Positions 1 to 7,793 of a stretch of 55,978 nucleotides of DNA are shown here, piece by piece (within the stretch, counting starts at the first letter, position 1; every line of letters starts with the position of its first letter). Position numbers and translations under genes: made by a program. Source of the stretch: Clostridium sp. Ade.TY (GTDB lineage Bacteria > Bacillota > Clostridia > Clostridiales > Clostridiaceae); assembly GCF_000498355.1 (NCBI RefSeq), contig NZ_AVSV01000038.1, positions 1 to 55,978 of the forward strand. The letters run 5' to 3'. The notes below the pieces were generated by a model that was given only the letters and a program-made list of their open reading frames with translations, was not told where the DNA came from and ran no database searches.

Positions 1-191
1 TAAAATATAATTTATATAAAATTCAATTAGCGAACTTAAATATAAAAAAGAAAATATAAATAATAGAGGTATTTAGTAATTAAATTTAAATTAATAAAGT
101 AAAAATATTTTACATATAGTGATAAACTTATTATAATTAAGTTTGTTAAATTAAATTTTAATATAAAATATAAAAGGAAAGGTGACTTCAA

Positions 192-635
192 ATGAAAAAA
201 TCATTTTGGACGAAAATTATAATAGCTATAGTAGTTGTTATAATAGGTTTATTTGCATATAGTTACATAAGTAAAACAACAAATAATTCTTCTAATGGAA
301 ATAAAACTTTAACAGTAACAATAAAAGATGCATCAGATAATAAAACAATTATTGAAAATGAAAAGTTTAAAACAAATGCAAATACATTAGCTGAATTTTT
401 AAAGGAAAATGAAAATACTTTAGGTGTTAAAATGGAAAATGGACAATATGGATCATTTTTATTAGCGCTTAAAGGAGTAGAAACGAAAGATAAAGATAAA
501 GGACCATGGTGGACTTATGGATATAAATCACCATCACAAAATTTAGACTATAAAGTAGGTACTGCACCTGTTATGGATAAAATAAATGTACATGATGGAG
601 ATAGTGTAGAATTTGTATTTACTAATACATTTTAA
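192..635 (+). CDS. Membrane-anchored DUF4430 protein
   Basis: This 147-residue protein has a short basic N terminus and one hydrophobic segment (about residues 9-26), then an extracytoplasmic domain of about 110 residues. No lipobox cysteine is visible, so it is probably anchored by the uncleaved segment. The motif GPWWTYGYKSP near residue 104 is typical of DUF4430, a fold related to the C-terminal domain of transcobalamin. The site AGGAAAGG precedes the ATG. Its stop overlaps the start of the next gene, an ECF S component, by one base, so the two are translationally coupled. I infer that it captures or presents a small ligand for that importer. The substrate is unknown, and no cobalamin riboswitch is visible in the 191 bases upstream. 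Confidence 0.72.
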   Translation: MKKSFWTKIIIAIVVVIIGLFAYSYISKTTNNSSNGNKTLTVTIKDASDNKTIIENEKFKTNANTLAEFLKENENTLGVKMENGQYGSFLLALKGVETKDKDKGPWWTYGYKSPSQNLDYKVGTAPVMDKINVHDGDSVEFVFTNTF

Positions 636-1129
636 TGAATACTAGAAGATTAACTCAATGTGCGTTACTTTCAGCTATATTATATATAGTATATTTTATG
701 GGTTCTTTTGTAACGTATTTTGAACTTGTAAGTTTTATAATTTTATTATATGGAACTACACTTCCTAAAAAAATATCATGGTTTTCCATTGTAGTATTTT
801 GTATTTTAGTAATGTTAACTAAAGGAGTTGCTCCTTGGAGCATAATGTATTTATTAATACTTCCACAATATGCACTTATTTATAATACTTTATCAAGATG
901 GACTAAATCTGAATATGTATATGGATTAGTGGGGGCTGTTTTATCTTTTTGTATGGGAACACTTATAGATCTTCCATATCTTTTAACAGCCGGACTTGGA
1001 TCAAAATCTCTTTGGATTACGTTAGTTTTAGGTTTCCAAGTTTCTATAGGAAATGCCATTTGTACATTTATAGCTACTTTATTTTTATATAAGACATTAA
1101 GCAAAGTTTTAAAAAGAGTTATTATGTAA
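635..1129 (+). CDS. ECF transporter S component, substrate unknown
   Basis: The 164-residue protein is almost wholly hydrophobic with about five to six membrane segments. Its size and topology fit the substrate-binding S component of an energy-coupling factor importer. No EcfA ATPase or EcfT gene is adjacent, so it probably shares a general ECF module encoded elsewhere (group II type). It starts at the ATG of TAATG shared with the DUF4430 gene, and a strong terminator follows. S components paired with DUF4430 proteins are a recurrent arrangement. Vitamin B12 or a related cofactor is possible, but nothing here proves it. Confidence 0.65.
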   Translation: MNTRRLTQCALLSAILYIVYFMGSFVTYFELVSFIILLYGTTLPKKISWFSIVVFCILVMLTKGVAPWSIMYLLILPQYALIYNTLSRWTKSEYVYGLVGAVLSFCMGTLIDLPYLLTAGLGSKSLWITLVLGFQVSIGNAICTFIATLFLYKTLSKVLKRVIM

Positions 1130-1130
1130 G

Positions 1131-1166
1131 AAAAAGACTTAGAATTACCTTTTCTAAGTCTTTTTT
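1131..1166 (+). terminator. Intrinsic terminator after ECF S gene
   Basis: A 14-bp perfect stem (arm AAAAAGACTTAGAA) with a short loop ends in a run of T. It closes the DUF4430/ECF pair. Confidence 0.9.
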
Positions 1167-1244
1167 ATAGTAAAGTTTTTACAGTATACATAAGTTAATA
1201 AAGTCTAATACTATTATTGATATTAAAGAAAAGGAGAGGTTTTA

Positions 1245-1412
1245 ATGACTCATAAAAATAACAAAAATAGTAAAGACAATAAAAAAGTTTCACAAAAAAC
1301 AAAAAAAGAAGTTCAAAAAATGAAAGTTGAAACTGCAAATGAAGTTGGATACTCAAAAGAATCAAGAAAGCTTGGAAAAGATAAAGAAAGAAGTGCAACC
1401 CATAAAAAATAA
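1245..1412 (+). CDS. Small basic hypothetical protein (55 aa)
   Basis: An ATG follows AAGGAGAGG with good spacing, and the frame runs 55 codons before its own terminator, so it is a monocistronic small gene. The product is very rich in Lys, Asn, Ser and Gln and has no hydrophobic segment. The stretch VETANEVGYSKESRKLGK faintly recalls the conserved helix of alpha/beta-type small acid-soluble spore proteins, but I cannot align it convincingly. A DNA- or RNA-binding role would fit the charge. Function unknown. Confidence 0.6.
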   Translation: MTHKNNKNSKDNKKVSQKTKKEVQKMKVETANEVGYSKESRKLGKDKERSATHKK

Positions 1413-1417
1413 TTATT

Positions 1418-1449
1418 AAAAACTACACTATAATTTAGTGTAGTTTTTT
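1418..1449 (+). terminator. Intrinsic terminator after 55-aa gene
   Basis: Arms AAAAACTACACT and AGTGTAGTTTTTT enclose a 7-base loop, followed by T-rich sequence. Confidence 0.85.
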
Positions 1450-1548
1450 GTTGTTTTATAAAAGAAATTATATTGAAAAAAATTAATAATATGTTAAAAT
1501 ATAGGAGTAAATAATTTTTATTACAAAAGGGTGAGAGGGGATTTTAAA

Positions 1549-1665
1549 ATGGATAAGAGAATAGAATTAGAAGCAAGAAGAGAGTCATTACTTAATAAGG
1601 GAAATCATAATGCAGCTTTAATTGCAAAGGTTAACAGAAAGCTTAGAAGATTAGAAGACAAATAA
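1549..1665 (+). CDS. Very small charged hypothetical protein (38 aa)
   Basis: The ATG is preceded by GGGTGAGAGGGG, a purine-rich ribosome site, and the frame codes 38 residues rich in Arg, Lys, Glu and Leu. It should form one or two amphipathic helices, ending ALIAKVNRKLRRLEDK. It lies between a terminator and the add riboswitch, so it is its own transcription unit. I do not recognise a named family. Confidence 0.55.
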   Translation: MDKRIELEARRESLLNKGNHNAALIAKVNRKLRRLEDK

Positions 1666-1731
1666 AAAAATAAAAATTACTATTGTTTTATTAGATTTTT
1701 ATGATAAAATATATTTAATTTAAAAAAGCAA

Positions 1732-1796
1732 TTCGTATAATCCTTAAAATATGGTTAAGGAGTTTCTACCAAGAACCAATAATTCTTGATTACGGA
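1732..1796 (+). ncRNA. Adenine-type purine riboswitch aptamer (add leader)
   Basis: The sequence carries the purine-aptamer core: TATAATCC, ATATGG, GGAGTTTCTACC, AAGAACC, then GATTACG. P1 pairs 1732-1737 with 1791-1796. The specificity base (position 74 in the reference numbering, here T1790 in GATTACG) is U rather than C, which in this class means adenine rather than guanine. The gene downstream is adenosine deaminase. The 3' strand of P1 is also part of the terminator's 5' arm, so ligand binding should favour read-through (an ON switch), as in pbuE. Confidence 0.95.
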
Positions 1797-1838
1797 GAAG
1801 ATATGTATTTATTTTCTTCGTAATCAAGAATTTTTTTT
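1781..1838 (+). terminator. Riboswitch-controlled terminator before add
   Basis: A 19-bp stem (1781-1799 with 1814-1832, one G-U pair) with a 14-base loop is followed by eight T. Its left arm includes the 3' strand of aptamer P1, so aptamer and terminator exclude each other. Confidence 0.93.
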
Positions 1839-1908
1839 ATTTTTAATAAATAAATTTCTTGGTAAGAAAATTTTAAGGGTAAAAATATTTGCTATAGGAG
1901 GATGTATC

Positions 1909-2898
1909 ATGTTTAAAAAATTACCAAAAATAGAATTACATTGTCATTTAGATGGATGTTTAAGACCAGAAACAGTAAAAGAATTAATAGAAAAAGAAAA
2001 TTTGAATGTAAATTTAAATGATATTGATGATATAAGAAAAGAATTAATAGTTCCAGATAATTGTCCATCACTGAATATATATTTAAAAAGATTTGATCTT
2101 CCAGTTATGCTTATGCAAAGTAAAGAAAATTTAAAAAGAATAGCATATGAACTTATAGAAGATGTTAGTAAAGAAAATGTTAAGTATATAGAAATAAGAT
2201 TTGCACCACTTTTCCATAAAGAAAAAGGATTAACAGTTAAAGAGATAATAGAAAGTGTTTTAGAAGGATTAAAAGAGGGTGAGGCTGACTTTGGTGTTAA
2301 AAGTAATTTAATTCTTAGTCTTTTAAGACATATGGATGTTGAAACTGTTTATGAAGTAATTGAAGGTGGAAAAGATTTTATAGGAAATGGTGTTGTTGCA
2401 TTAGATTTAGCAGGATGTGAAGAAAAAGGATTTTGCAAAAAGTTTGAAGATGCATTTAAATTAGCTAGAGAATATGGATATAAAGTTACAATTCATGCTG
2501 GAGAAACTGGACATTCAATTAATGTTAAAGAAGCAATAGAACTATTAGGTGCAGAAAGAATTGGGCATGCTGTTGCAATAGAAAAGGATAATGACATATA
2601 TAACTTAGTTAAGGAAAAGGAAATAACACTTGAAATGTGTCCAAAGAGCAATGTTCAAACAAAAGCAGTAGAAAGCTATATGGAACATCCAATAAAAAGA
2701 TTTTTAAAAGATAATCTTTATGTAAATTTAAGTACGGATAATAGAACTGTATCTAATGTAACACTTACAGAAGAATGTAATGCTATAGATGAAAATCATA
2801 CATTAACTATAGAAGATGTTAAAAAAATATATAGAAATAGTATAAAAGGTGCTTTCTGTGATGAAGAAACAAAGGCTTGGTTAGAGCAATTTGCTTAA
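1909..2898 (+). CDS. add: Adenosine deaminase
   Basis: The 329-residue protein hydrolyses adenosine (and deoxyadenosine) to inosine in purine salvage. Zn ligands and catalytic residues are visible: LHCHLDG near residue 11, HAGET near 200 (His and the catalytic Glu-containing region), IGHA near 225, and a C-terminal STDNR. The last motif is STDDP in many deaminases; the metal-binding Asp is kept and the second Asp is Asn, as I recall for several Firmicute members. I chose ATG 1909 because AGGAGG sits seven bases upstream; the open frame extends back through the riboswitch terminator, which is not coding. Control by the adenine riboswitch is expected. Confidence 0.95.
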   Translation: MFKKLPKIELHCHLDGCLRPETVKELIEKENLNVNLNDIDDIRKELIVPDNCPSLNIYLKRFDLPVMLMQSKENLKRIAYELIEDVSKENVKYIEIRFAPLFHKEKGLTVKEIIESVLEGLKEGEADFGVKSNLILSLLRHMDVETVYEVIEGGKDFIGNGVVALDLAGCEEKGFCKKFEDAFKLAREYGYKVTIHAGETGHSINVKEAIELLGAERIGHAVAIEKDNDIYNLVKEKEITLEMCPKSNVQTKAVESYMEHPIKRFLKDNLYVNLSTDNRTVSNVTLTEECNAIDENHTLTIEDVKKIYRNSIKGAFCDEETKAWLEQFA

Positions 2899-2910
2899 AA
2901 ATACTATATT

Positions 2911-2950
2911 AAAGACTATATTTTAGAAGTTTCTAAAATATAGTCTTTTA
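2911..2950. terminator. Bidirectional terminator between add and MATE gene
   Basis: An 18-bp stem (AAAGACTATATTTTAGAA and its complement) with a 2-base loop has A runs on one side and T runs on the other. It can serve both convergent genes. Confidence 0.88.
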
Positions 2951-2955
2951 AAATA

Positions 2956-4362
2956 TTAATTATTTTCATTAACATTTATATTGTTTTCTATATTGTTTTC
3001 AAATTTTGAATTTATATATAGTTCATTAGAAGTATTATTTTCTAATAATATATTTTTTTTATATTTTAAATAGTACATTAAAGAAATTATAATAGTTATA
3101 GTTTCTGCAATTGGTATTGCGAGCCAGATTCCACTTACACCTATAAAGTAAGGTAATACAATTACACATATACTAACAAATATTAAAGATCTACTTATAG
3201 ATATTATAGCTGATATTTGTCCATTTCCGATTGAAGTGAATAGGTTTGACATAAATATATTAATACCTATTATTAAAAAGCCGAAAGAAAATAACTTAAG
3301 TCCAGTATATGCTATATTATAAACATTTAAGTCATTAGTAAAAAATAAAATGATATACTTACCAAAGAAGAAGGAAATTAAAAATATAAATATTGATGAC
3401 CAAGCTATAGTTATAAAGCTATAATTTAAGCTCTCTTTAATCTTTATTTTATTTTTAGCACCAAAATTATAACTTATAATAGGAGAAACACCAACAGAAA
3501 TACCAAAAAACATTGCTATGAAGAAGTAGTATATATAAGTTATTATTGACATAGCAGCTATACCATTTTCACCATGAAAGTTAAGAATACTTATATTAAA
3601 TAAGAAGGTGGTTATTCCTGTTGAAAATTCAGTAAACATTTCGGAACTTCCATTAAAGCAAGAATTCAATAAATCTTTTAAATAAAGTTTAGGCTTTGTA
3701 AAGGATAAAAGAGAATTTTTGCCTAAAAAATGAAATAAGCCAATAAATGCTGATATAGTTATTGATAAAAATGTTCCAAGTGCTGCCCCTAAAATGCCAG
3801 TTTTTAAAGTTACTATAAAAATATAATCGAATATTATATTTAAAATTAAACCAACTGAAGACATTAAAAGCGATAATTTAGGATTTCCATCTATACGTGC
3901 ATAATATTCAAAATACAATTTAAACATCATAGGTACTGTCATTAATATTGTTACAAATCCATATTTTAATGCATATGGCATAAGGGATTCAGTTGCACCA
4001 AGTAGTGATAAAATTGGTTTTAAAAATACTATTCCAATAAAAGTTAAAATTAAAGAGGTTATAAGTAATGTTAAGGTTATAAAGGAAAAAAGTTTATTGG
4101 CTTCATCTTTTTTACCTTCACCAAGCTTTATAGAAACTAAGGCACCAGATCCAGTAGCAAGCATTACAGCTATTCCAAATATTATACAAGTTATTGGTAT
4201 AATAATATTTATTGATGCAAGTGCATCAGAGCCTACAAATCTCGAGACAAAAAAACCGTCTATAGTAGTATAAAATGATAAAAATACCATTGCTATAACA
4301 GAAGGTAAAATATATTTTATAAACTGAAAATAAGTTTGATGTTTAGTAAAATTATTATTCAT
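2956..4362 (-). CDS. MATE family multidrug/Na+ efflux protein
   Basis: The 468-residue protein has about twelve hydrophobic segments in two similar halves, the layout of MATE antiporters that export cationic drugs or metabolites using Na+ or H+. Supporting features are the N-terminal segment SVIAMVFLSFYTTIDGFFVS, the GSGALVSIKLGEGK loop after segment 2, and the related SVGVSPIISYNFGA in the second half. The C-terminal 30 residues are Asn- and Glu-rich and probably cytoplasmic. AAAGGAG precedes the ATG. It is divergent from a MerR regulator, and its promoter has the 19-base spacer typical of MerR-activated genes, so drug-inducible expression is likely. Confidence 0.9.
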   Translation of the reverse strand: MNNNFTKHQTYFQFIKYILPSVIAMVFLSFYTTIDGFFVSRFVGSDALASINIIIPITCIIFGIAVMLATGSGALVSIKLGEGKKDEANKLFSFITLTLLITSLILTFIGIVFLKPILSLLGATESLMPYALKYGFVTILMTVPMMFKLYFEYYARIDGNPKLSLLMSSVGLILNIIFDYIFIVTLKTGILGAALGTFLSITISAFIGLFHFLGKNSLLSFTKPKLYLKDLLNSCFNGSSEMFTEFSTGITTFLFNISILNFHGENGIAAMSIITYIYYFFIAMFFGISVGVSPIISYNFGAKNKIKIKESLNYSFITIAWSSIFIFLISFFFGKYIILFFTNDLNVYNIAYTGLKLFSFGFLIIGINIFMSNLFTSIGNGQISAIISISRSLIFVSICVIVLPYFIGVSGIWLAIPIAETITIIISLMYYLKYKKNILLENNTSNELYINSKFENNIENNINVNENN

Positions 4363-4391
4363 AGCTATTACTCCTTTAATTAATATAATTA

Positions 4392-4434
4392 TTTACAATA
4401 ATTAGTTTAAGGGATATAGTAACTATATAGTCAA
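4392..4434. promoter_or_regulatory. Overlapping divergent promoters with MerR operator
   Basis: On the minus strand, TTGACT (4434-4429) and TAAACT (4409-4404) are separated by 19 bases. The spacer holds a perfect dyad ATATAGT-N-ACTATAT (4414-4428), the classic MerR-activated architecture, for the MATE gene. On the plus strand, TTTACA (4392-4397) and TATAGT (4415-4420) are 17 bases apart and can drive the merR gene. The dyad overlaps that -10, so the regulator would repress itself while twisting the exporter promoter active. Confidence 0.8.
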
Positions 4435-4462
4435 TAAAAATTAGGAATTTTTTGGAGGAAAT

Positions 4463-5278
4463 ATGGAAATAAAATTTACTGTTGGAGAAGTTGCAAAATT
4501 TCATAATTTATCAAAACAGACTTTGATATTTTATGATAAAATAGGTTTGTTTAAACCTAAAATAATTGATAAATCAAACGGTTATAGATATTATACTGCA
4601 GAACAATTAGAAGTTTTAGATAGTATTTTAATACTTAAAGAAATAGGTGTGCCTTTAAAAAAAATAAAAAGTTTTTTAGAAAATCGTAGTATGAATTCAA
4701 CCTTAAATTTAATGCTTGAACAGAAAAAAGAACTGGAAAAACAGAAAGAACATTTAAATTTAATAATAAAAAGAATAGAAAAAAAGATAGAAACTATAGA
4801 GCATATAAATGAATTTGAGGAGAAAATATATTTTAAAAATATAGAAGAAGAATTTTTAGCTGTACAAGAAGTAGATGCTCCTTATGATTTGGTAAAAACA
4901 AATATAGCTATAAAGAAATTATTAAAAAAAGCTACATTAAATTCTTATATATATAATTATCAAATTGGAGTTATGATTTCAGCTGAAAATTTAAAAAGAG
5001 GAAATTATACTACTGCAGATTATGCATTTTTTAAACTTAATAATAAATGCTCTTATGAAAACGTTATTTTAAAACCAAAAGGGTTATATGCAATAATATA
5101 TCATGAAGGTAAATATGAAGAAATTGGTACAAGTTATAGAAAATTATTAGATGAAATAAAGAAAAAAGGTTATAAAATAAAAAGTCATTCTTATGAATAT
5201 TGTGTATTAGACAGTTTAACAAGTAAAAGTCCAAAGGACTATATTACAAAGATATCTATAATGGTACAAAAAGAATAA
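4463..5278 (+). CDS. MerR family regulator with effector domain (BmrR-like)
   Basis: The 271-residue protein begins with a MerR winged helix-turn-helix (FTVGEVAKFHNLSKQTLIFYD, residues 4-24, then YRYYTAEQLEVLDSILILKE). A dimerisation coiled coil rich in Glu/Lys covers about residues 85-118. A C-terminal domain of about 150 residues resembles the GyrI/BmrR small-molecule binding fold. It probably senses a hydrophobic cation or drug and activates the divergent MATE exporter through the dyad at 4414-4428. GGAGG lies just upstream of the ATG. A bidirectional terminator ends the gene. Confidence 0.88.
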   Translation: MEIKFTVGEVAKFHNLSKQTLIFYDKIGLFKPKIIDKSNGYRYYTAEQLEVLDSILILKEIGVPLKKIKSFLENRSMNSTLNLMLEQKKELEKQKEHLNLIIKRIEKKIETIEHINEFEEKIYFKNIEEEFLAVQEVDAPYDLVKTNIAIKKLLKKATLNSYIYNYQIGVMISAENLKRGNYTTADYAFFKLNNKCSYENVILKPKGLYAIIYHEGKYEEIGTSYRKLLDEIKKKGYKIKSHSYEYCVLDSLTSKSPKDYITKISIMVQKE

Positions 5279-5311
5279 AAATCCGATATAAATATTTATA
5301 TCGGATTTTTA
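5277..5311. terminator. Bidirectional terminator
   Basis: A nearly perfect palindrome with arms AAAATCCGATATAAAT and its complement starts at the merR stop. T runs on both strands serve the merR gene and the convergent ABC transporter. Confidence 0.88.
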
Positions 5312-5313
5312 TT

Positions 5314-6051
5314 TTAAGAATTTATATATCTTTTTAAGAATTGTTTTGTCCTATCATTTTTTGGGTTATTAAATATTTCATCTGGAGTACCTTCTTCAAC
5401 AACTAAGCCATCTGACATAAATATAATTCTATCACCAACATCTTTAGCGAATGACATTTCATGAGTAACAATTATCATAGTTCTATGTTCTTTTGCCAAA
5501 TTTTTTATTACTGATAAAACTTCATCAACAAGTTCAGGGTCTAATGCTGATGTTGGTTCATCAAAAAGTATAACATTTGGATTTATAGCCATAGCACGAG
5601 CTATACTAACTCTTTGCTTTTGACCACCTGATAATGTATTTGGATACATATCTTTTTTATGATCCATTCCAACTTTTTTTAGAGCATCTAATGCTATTTC
5701 TGTGGCTTTATTTTTATCAAAATTTTTAACTACAATTAATGCTTCAGTTACATTTTCTAGAACAGTTTTATTGTTAAAAAGATTATAATGCTGAAAAACC
5801 ATAGCAGATTGTTTTCTTAATAAATGAATTTCTTTTTTACTTATTTTATTAGCATTTAAAGAAACATTACTAATTGTTATTTCACCTTCATCAGGAGATT
5901 CTAAATAATTTAAACATCTTAAAAATGTTGATTTACCAGAACCTGATGGACCAAGAATAACGACGACTTCGCCAGTTTTTACAGTTAAATTTATATTTTT
6001 TAAAACTTCTATATTATTAAATTTCTTTTTAAGTCCATTTACTTTTATCAT
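5314..6051 (-). CDS. Polar amino acid ABC transporter ATPase
   Basis: The 245-residue ATPase has Walker A GPSGSGKS near residue 33, a Q-loop region VFQHYNLF, signature LSGGQKQR, Walker [15 protein letters not shown] and the switch His in IIVTHEM. These are the features of the GlnQ/ArtM/TcyC subfamily that energises import of polar amino acids. I prefer the ATG at 6051 because AGAGGTG is seven bases upstream; a GTG three codons earlier is possible. It follows the fused binding protein/permease by 11 bases, and together they form a complete importer. Confidence 0.92.
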   Translation of the reverse strand: MIKVNGLKKKFNNIEVLKNINLTVKTGEVVVILGPSGSGKSTFLRCLNYLESPDEGEITISNVSLNANKISKKEIHLLRKQSAMVFQHYNLFNNKTVLENVTEALIVVKNFDKNKATEIALDALKKVGMDHKKDMYPNTLSGGQKQRVSIARAMAINPNVILFDEPTSALDPELVDEVLSVIKNLAKEHRTMIIVTHEMSFAKDVGDRIIFMSDGLVVEEGTPDEIFNNPKNDRTKQFLKRYINS

Positions 6052-6062
6052 AATATTCACCT

Positions 6063-7571
6063 CTAGTATACTGAAATCTTTTTTTCTAAAATTCTTTGTA
6101 AGTAGTTAAAGAATTCTATAATTATCCAGTACATTATTGCTACAACAATATAACTTTCAAAAAATTTATAGCTAGATGATGCTACCATTTGAGCTTTTGC
6201 TAAAAGTTCTACAACTCCTAAAGTAAAAGCAAGTGAAGAGCCTTTAACTGTATCAACAAATATATTTCCAAGAGGGGGTATGGCAATTCTAAATGCTTGA
6301 GGAAGTATTATTCTTCTAAGTCCTTCGCCTCTAGTCATTCCTACTGAAAAACATGCTTCCATTTGACCCTTATCTATTGCATTTATTGAAGACCTTAATA
6401 TTTCAGCAATATATGCAGAAGCATTTAATCCAAGTCCTATAAGGGCAGCTGTATAAGCTGTCATATTTTGAAGCGGTGGTATAACTTGTGGTATACCAAA
6501 GTATAGTAAAAATAGTTGTACTAAAAGAGGAGTACCTCTAAAAAAGGAAATATAAATTTCAGCTAATTGTTTAATAACTGGAATTTTATAAATTCTAATT
6601 ATAGCAAGTATTATACCTATAATAAGTCCTAAAATCATACCGAATACTGATAGTGAAATAGTTGTTTTCATAGCCTTGATAAGCATAGGAATTAATTTTA
6701 ATGAATACATAAAGTCAAATGATAAAGTCCCTTTAGAATTTTCTAAAATAGTTGAATTAGATTCATTATTATTTGGAGCTGTAACATTAGTTCCAAGCCA
6801 CTTTTCAGATATAGCCTTTAAAGAACCATCATTTTTCATATCTAATAAAGTAGAATTTATTTCTTTTATTAAAGTTTCATTTTCTTTTGTTTTTAAAAAT
6901 GGATAAGCATTTTCTATTTTATCAATAGGCTTTCCTGCAAGTTGTAAATTTAAGTTTTTTTCTTTAATTGCAGCTATTGCTGAAACTTTATCAATAACAA
7001 CAGCATCAATTCTACCAAGTAATAATTCGTTAAAAGCTGCATCTGTATTTTGATAAGTTATAACTTTTATATCCCCATTTTTGTCATTATCTTTTACTAT
7101 TTGTTCATAGTTGCTTCCAAGGTCTACACCAACTTTTTTACCCTTTAAATCATTAAGAGATTTTATTGAATTGTTACCTTGTTTTACAATTATTTGAGCA
7201 CCGCTATATACAGTTGGATCAGTAAAGTAATATTTTTCTTTTCTTTCATTAGTTAAAGTTATTTGATTTGCTAAAGTATCAACTTTACCTGCTTCGAGCA
7301 TACCAAAAAGTCCACTAAAAGAAGCAGTTTTAAATTGTATATTATAGTTTAACCTTTTTCCTATCTCATTCCATATATCAATTTCAAATCCATCAAGATT
7401 TTCGTTGTTTGCATATGTAAATGGATAGTATGTACCTGATGTACCAACAGTAATAGTTTTTTTACTTTGGTTTGAATTATTAGTTTGTTTATTATTTAAG
7501 TTTCCACATGCAAATAGGGTAATTACTATAAGCAACAATGATAATATTAGTAATGTAAAACGTTTTTTCAT
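6063..7571 (-). CDS. Fused amino acid-binding protein and ABC permease
   Basis: The 502-residue protein joins two parts of an importer. Residues 1-24 are a lipoprotein-like signal ending LFAC. Residues about 35-265 are a family 3 solute-binding domain ([42 protein letters not shown]). Residues about 285-502 are a His/Glu/Gln/Arg-type permease ([19 protein letters not shown], then the ATPase-contact loop [20 protein letters not shown]). Such fusions occur in other Firmicutes. ATG 7571 fits AGGAAGAGG better than the TTG two codons upstream. The substrate is a polar amino acid; cystine or glutamine are guesses. A consensus promoter with a palindrome lies upstream. Confidence 0.9.
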   Translation of the reverse strand: MKKRFTLLILSLLLIVITLFACGNLNNKQTNNSNQSKKTITVGTSGTYYPFTYANNENLDGFEIDIWNEIGKRLNYNIQFKTASFSGLFGMLEAGKVDTLANQITLTNERKEKYYFTDPTVYSGAQIIVKQGNNSIKSLNDLKGKKVGVDLGSNYEQIVKDNDKNGDIKVITYQNTDAAFNELLLGRIDAVVIDKVSAIAAIKEKNLNLQLAGKPIDKIENAYPFLKTKENETLIKEINSTLLDMKNDGSLKAISEKWLGTNVTAPNNNESNSTILENSKGTLSFDFMYSLKLIPMLIKAMKTTISLSVFGMILGLIIGIILAIIRIYKIPVIKQLAEIYISFFRGTPLLVQLFLLYFGIPQVIPPLQNMTAYTAALIGLGLNASAYIAEILRSSINAIDKGQMEACFSVGMTRGEGLRRIILPQAFRIAIPPLGNIFVDTVKGSSLAFTLGVVELLAKAQMVASSSYKFFESYIVVAIMYWIIIEFFNYLQRILEKKISVY

Positions 7572-7608
7572 TTGCAAACCTCTTCCTATAAAAAAAATTC
7601 TTTTTTAA

Positions 7609-7637
7609 ATTATAAGAATTCCTATCGGAATTGTCAA
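7609..7637 (-). promoter_or_regulatory. Consensus sigma-A promoter with internal palindrome
   Basis: Read on the minus strand this is TTGACA, 17 bases, TATAAT: both hexamers perfect. The spacer and the last base of the -35 contain the palindrome AATTCC-TATC-GGAATT (7617-7632). A strong promoter covered by a dyad implies a repressor. The half-site GGAATT resembles Rrf2/CymR-type boxes for sulfur control, which would suit a cystine importer; this assignment is inference. Confidence 0.82.
7617..7632 (-). promoter_or_regulatory. Operator palindrome AATTCC-TATC-GGAATT
   Basis: Six-base perfect arms around a 4-base centre lie inside the importer promoter. A repressor bound here would exclude RNA polymerase. 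See the promoter entry for the possible Rrf2/CymR link. Confidence 0.6.
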
Positions 7638-7793
7638 GATTAATAAATTTATATAAATATAAGGTTATTATATGAAAAATATTAATAAATAATTATTTTT
7701 TAATAAAATAATAAGAAAATATAAATATAAAATTTTAGTATATATATAATTAAATTAAGTGATATAAAGGAATTTTTAAGGAGTTGTTTTTAT

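Noticed and set aside
1..191. Cobalamin riboswitch before the DUF4430/ECF pair
   Set aside because: None of the conserved B12-box elements is present in the visible 191 bases; the sequence is AT-rich and featureless.
1195..1398. Minus-strand frame of 67 codons
   Set aside because: It is the shadow of the 55-codon plus-strand gene, which has the ribosome site and terminator.
1786..1908. N-terminal extension of adenosine deaminase by 41 codons
   Set aside because: It would be translated from a TTG inside the purine aptamer and its terminator. ATG 1909 has a strong ribosome site and gives the normal protein start.
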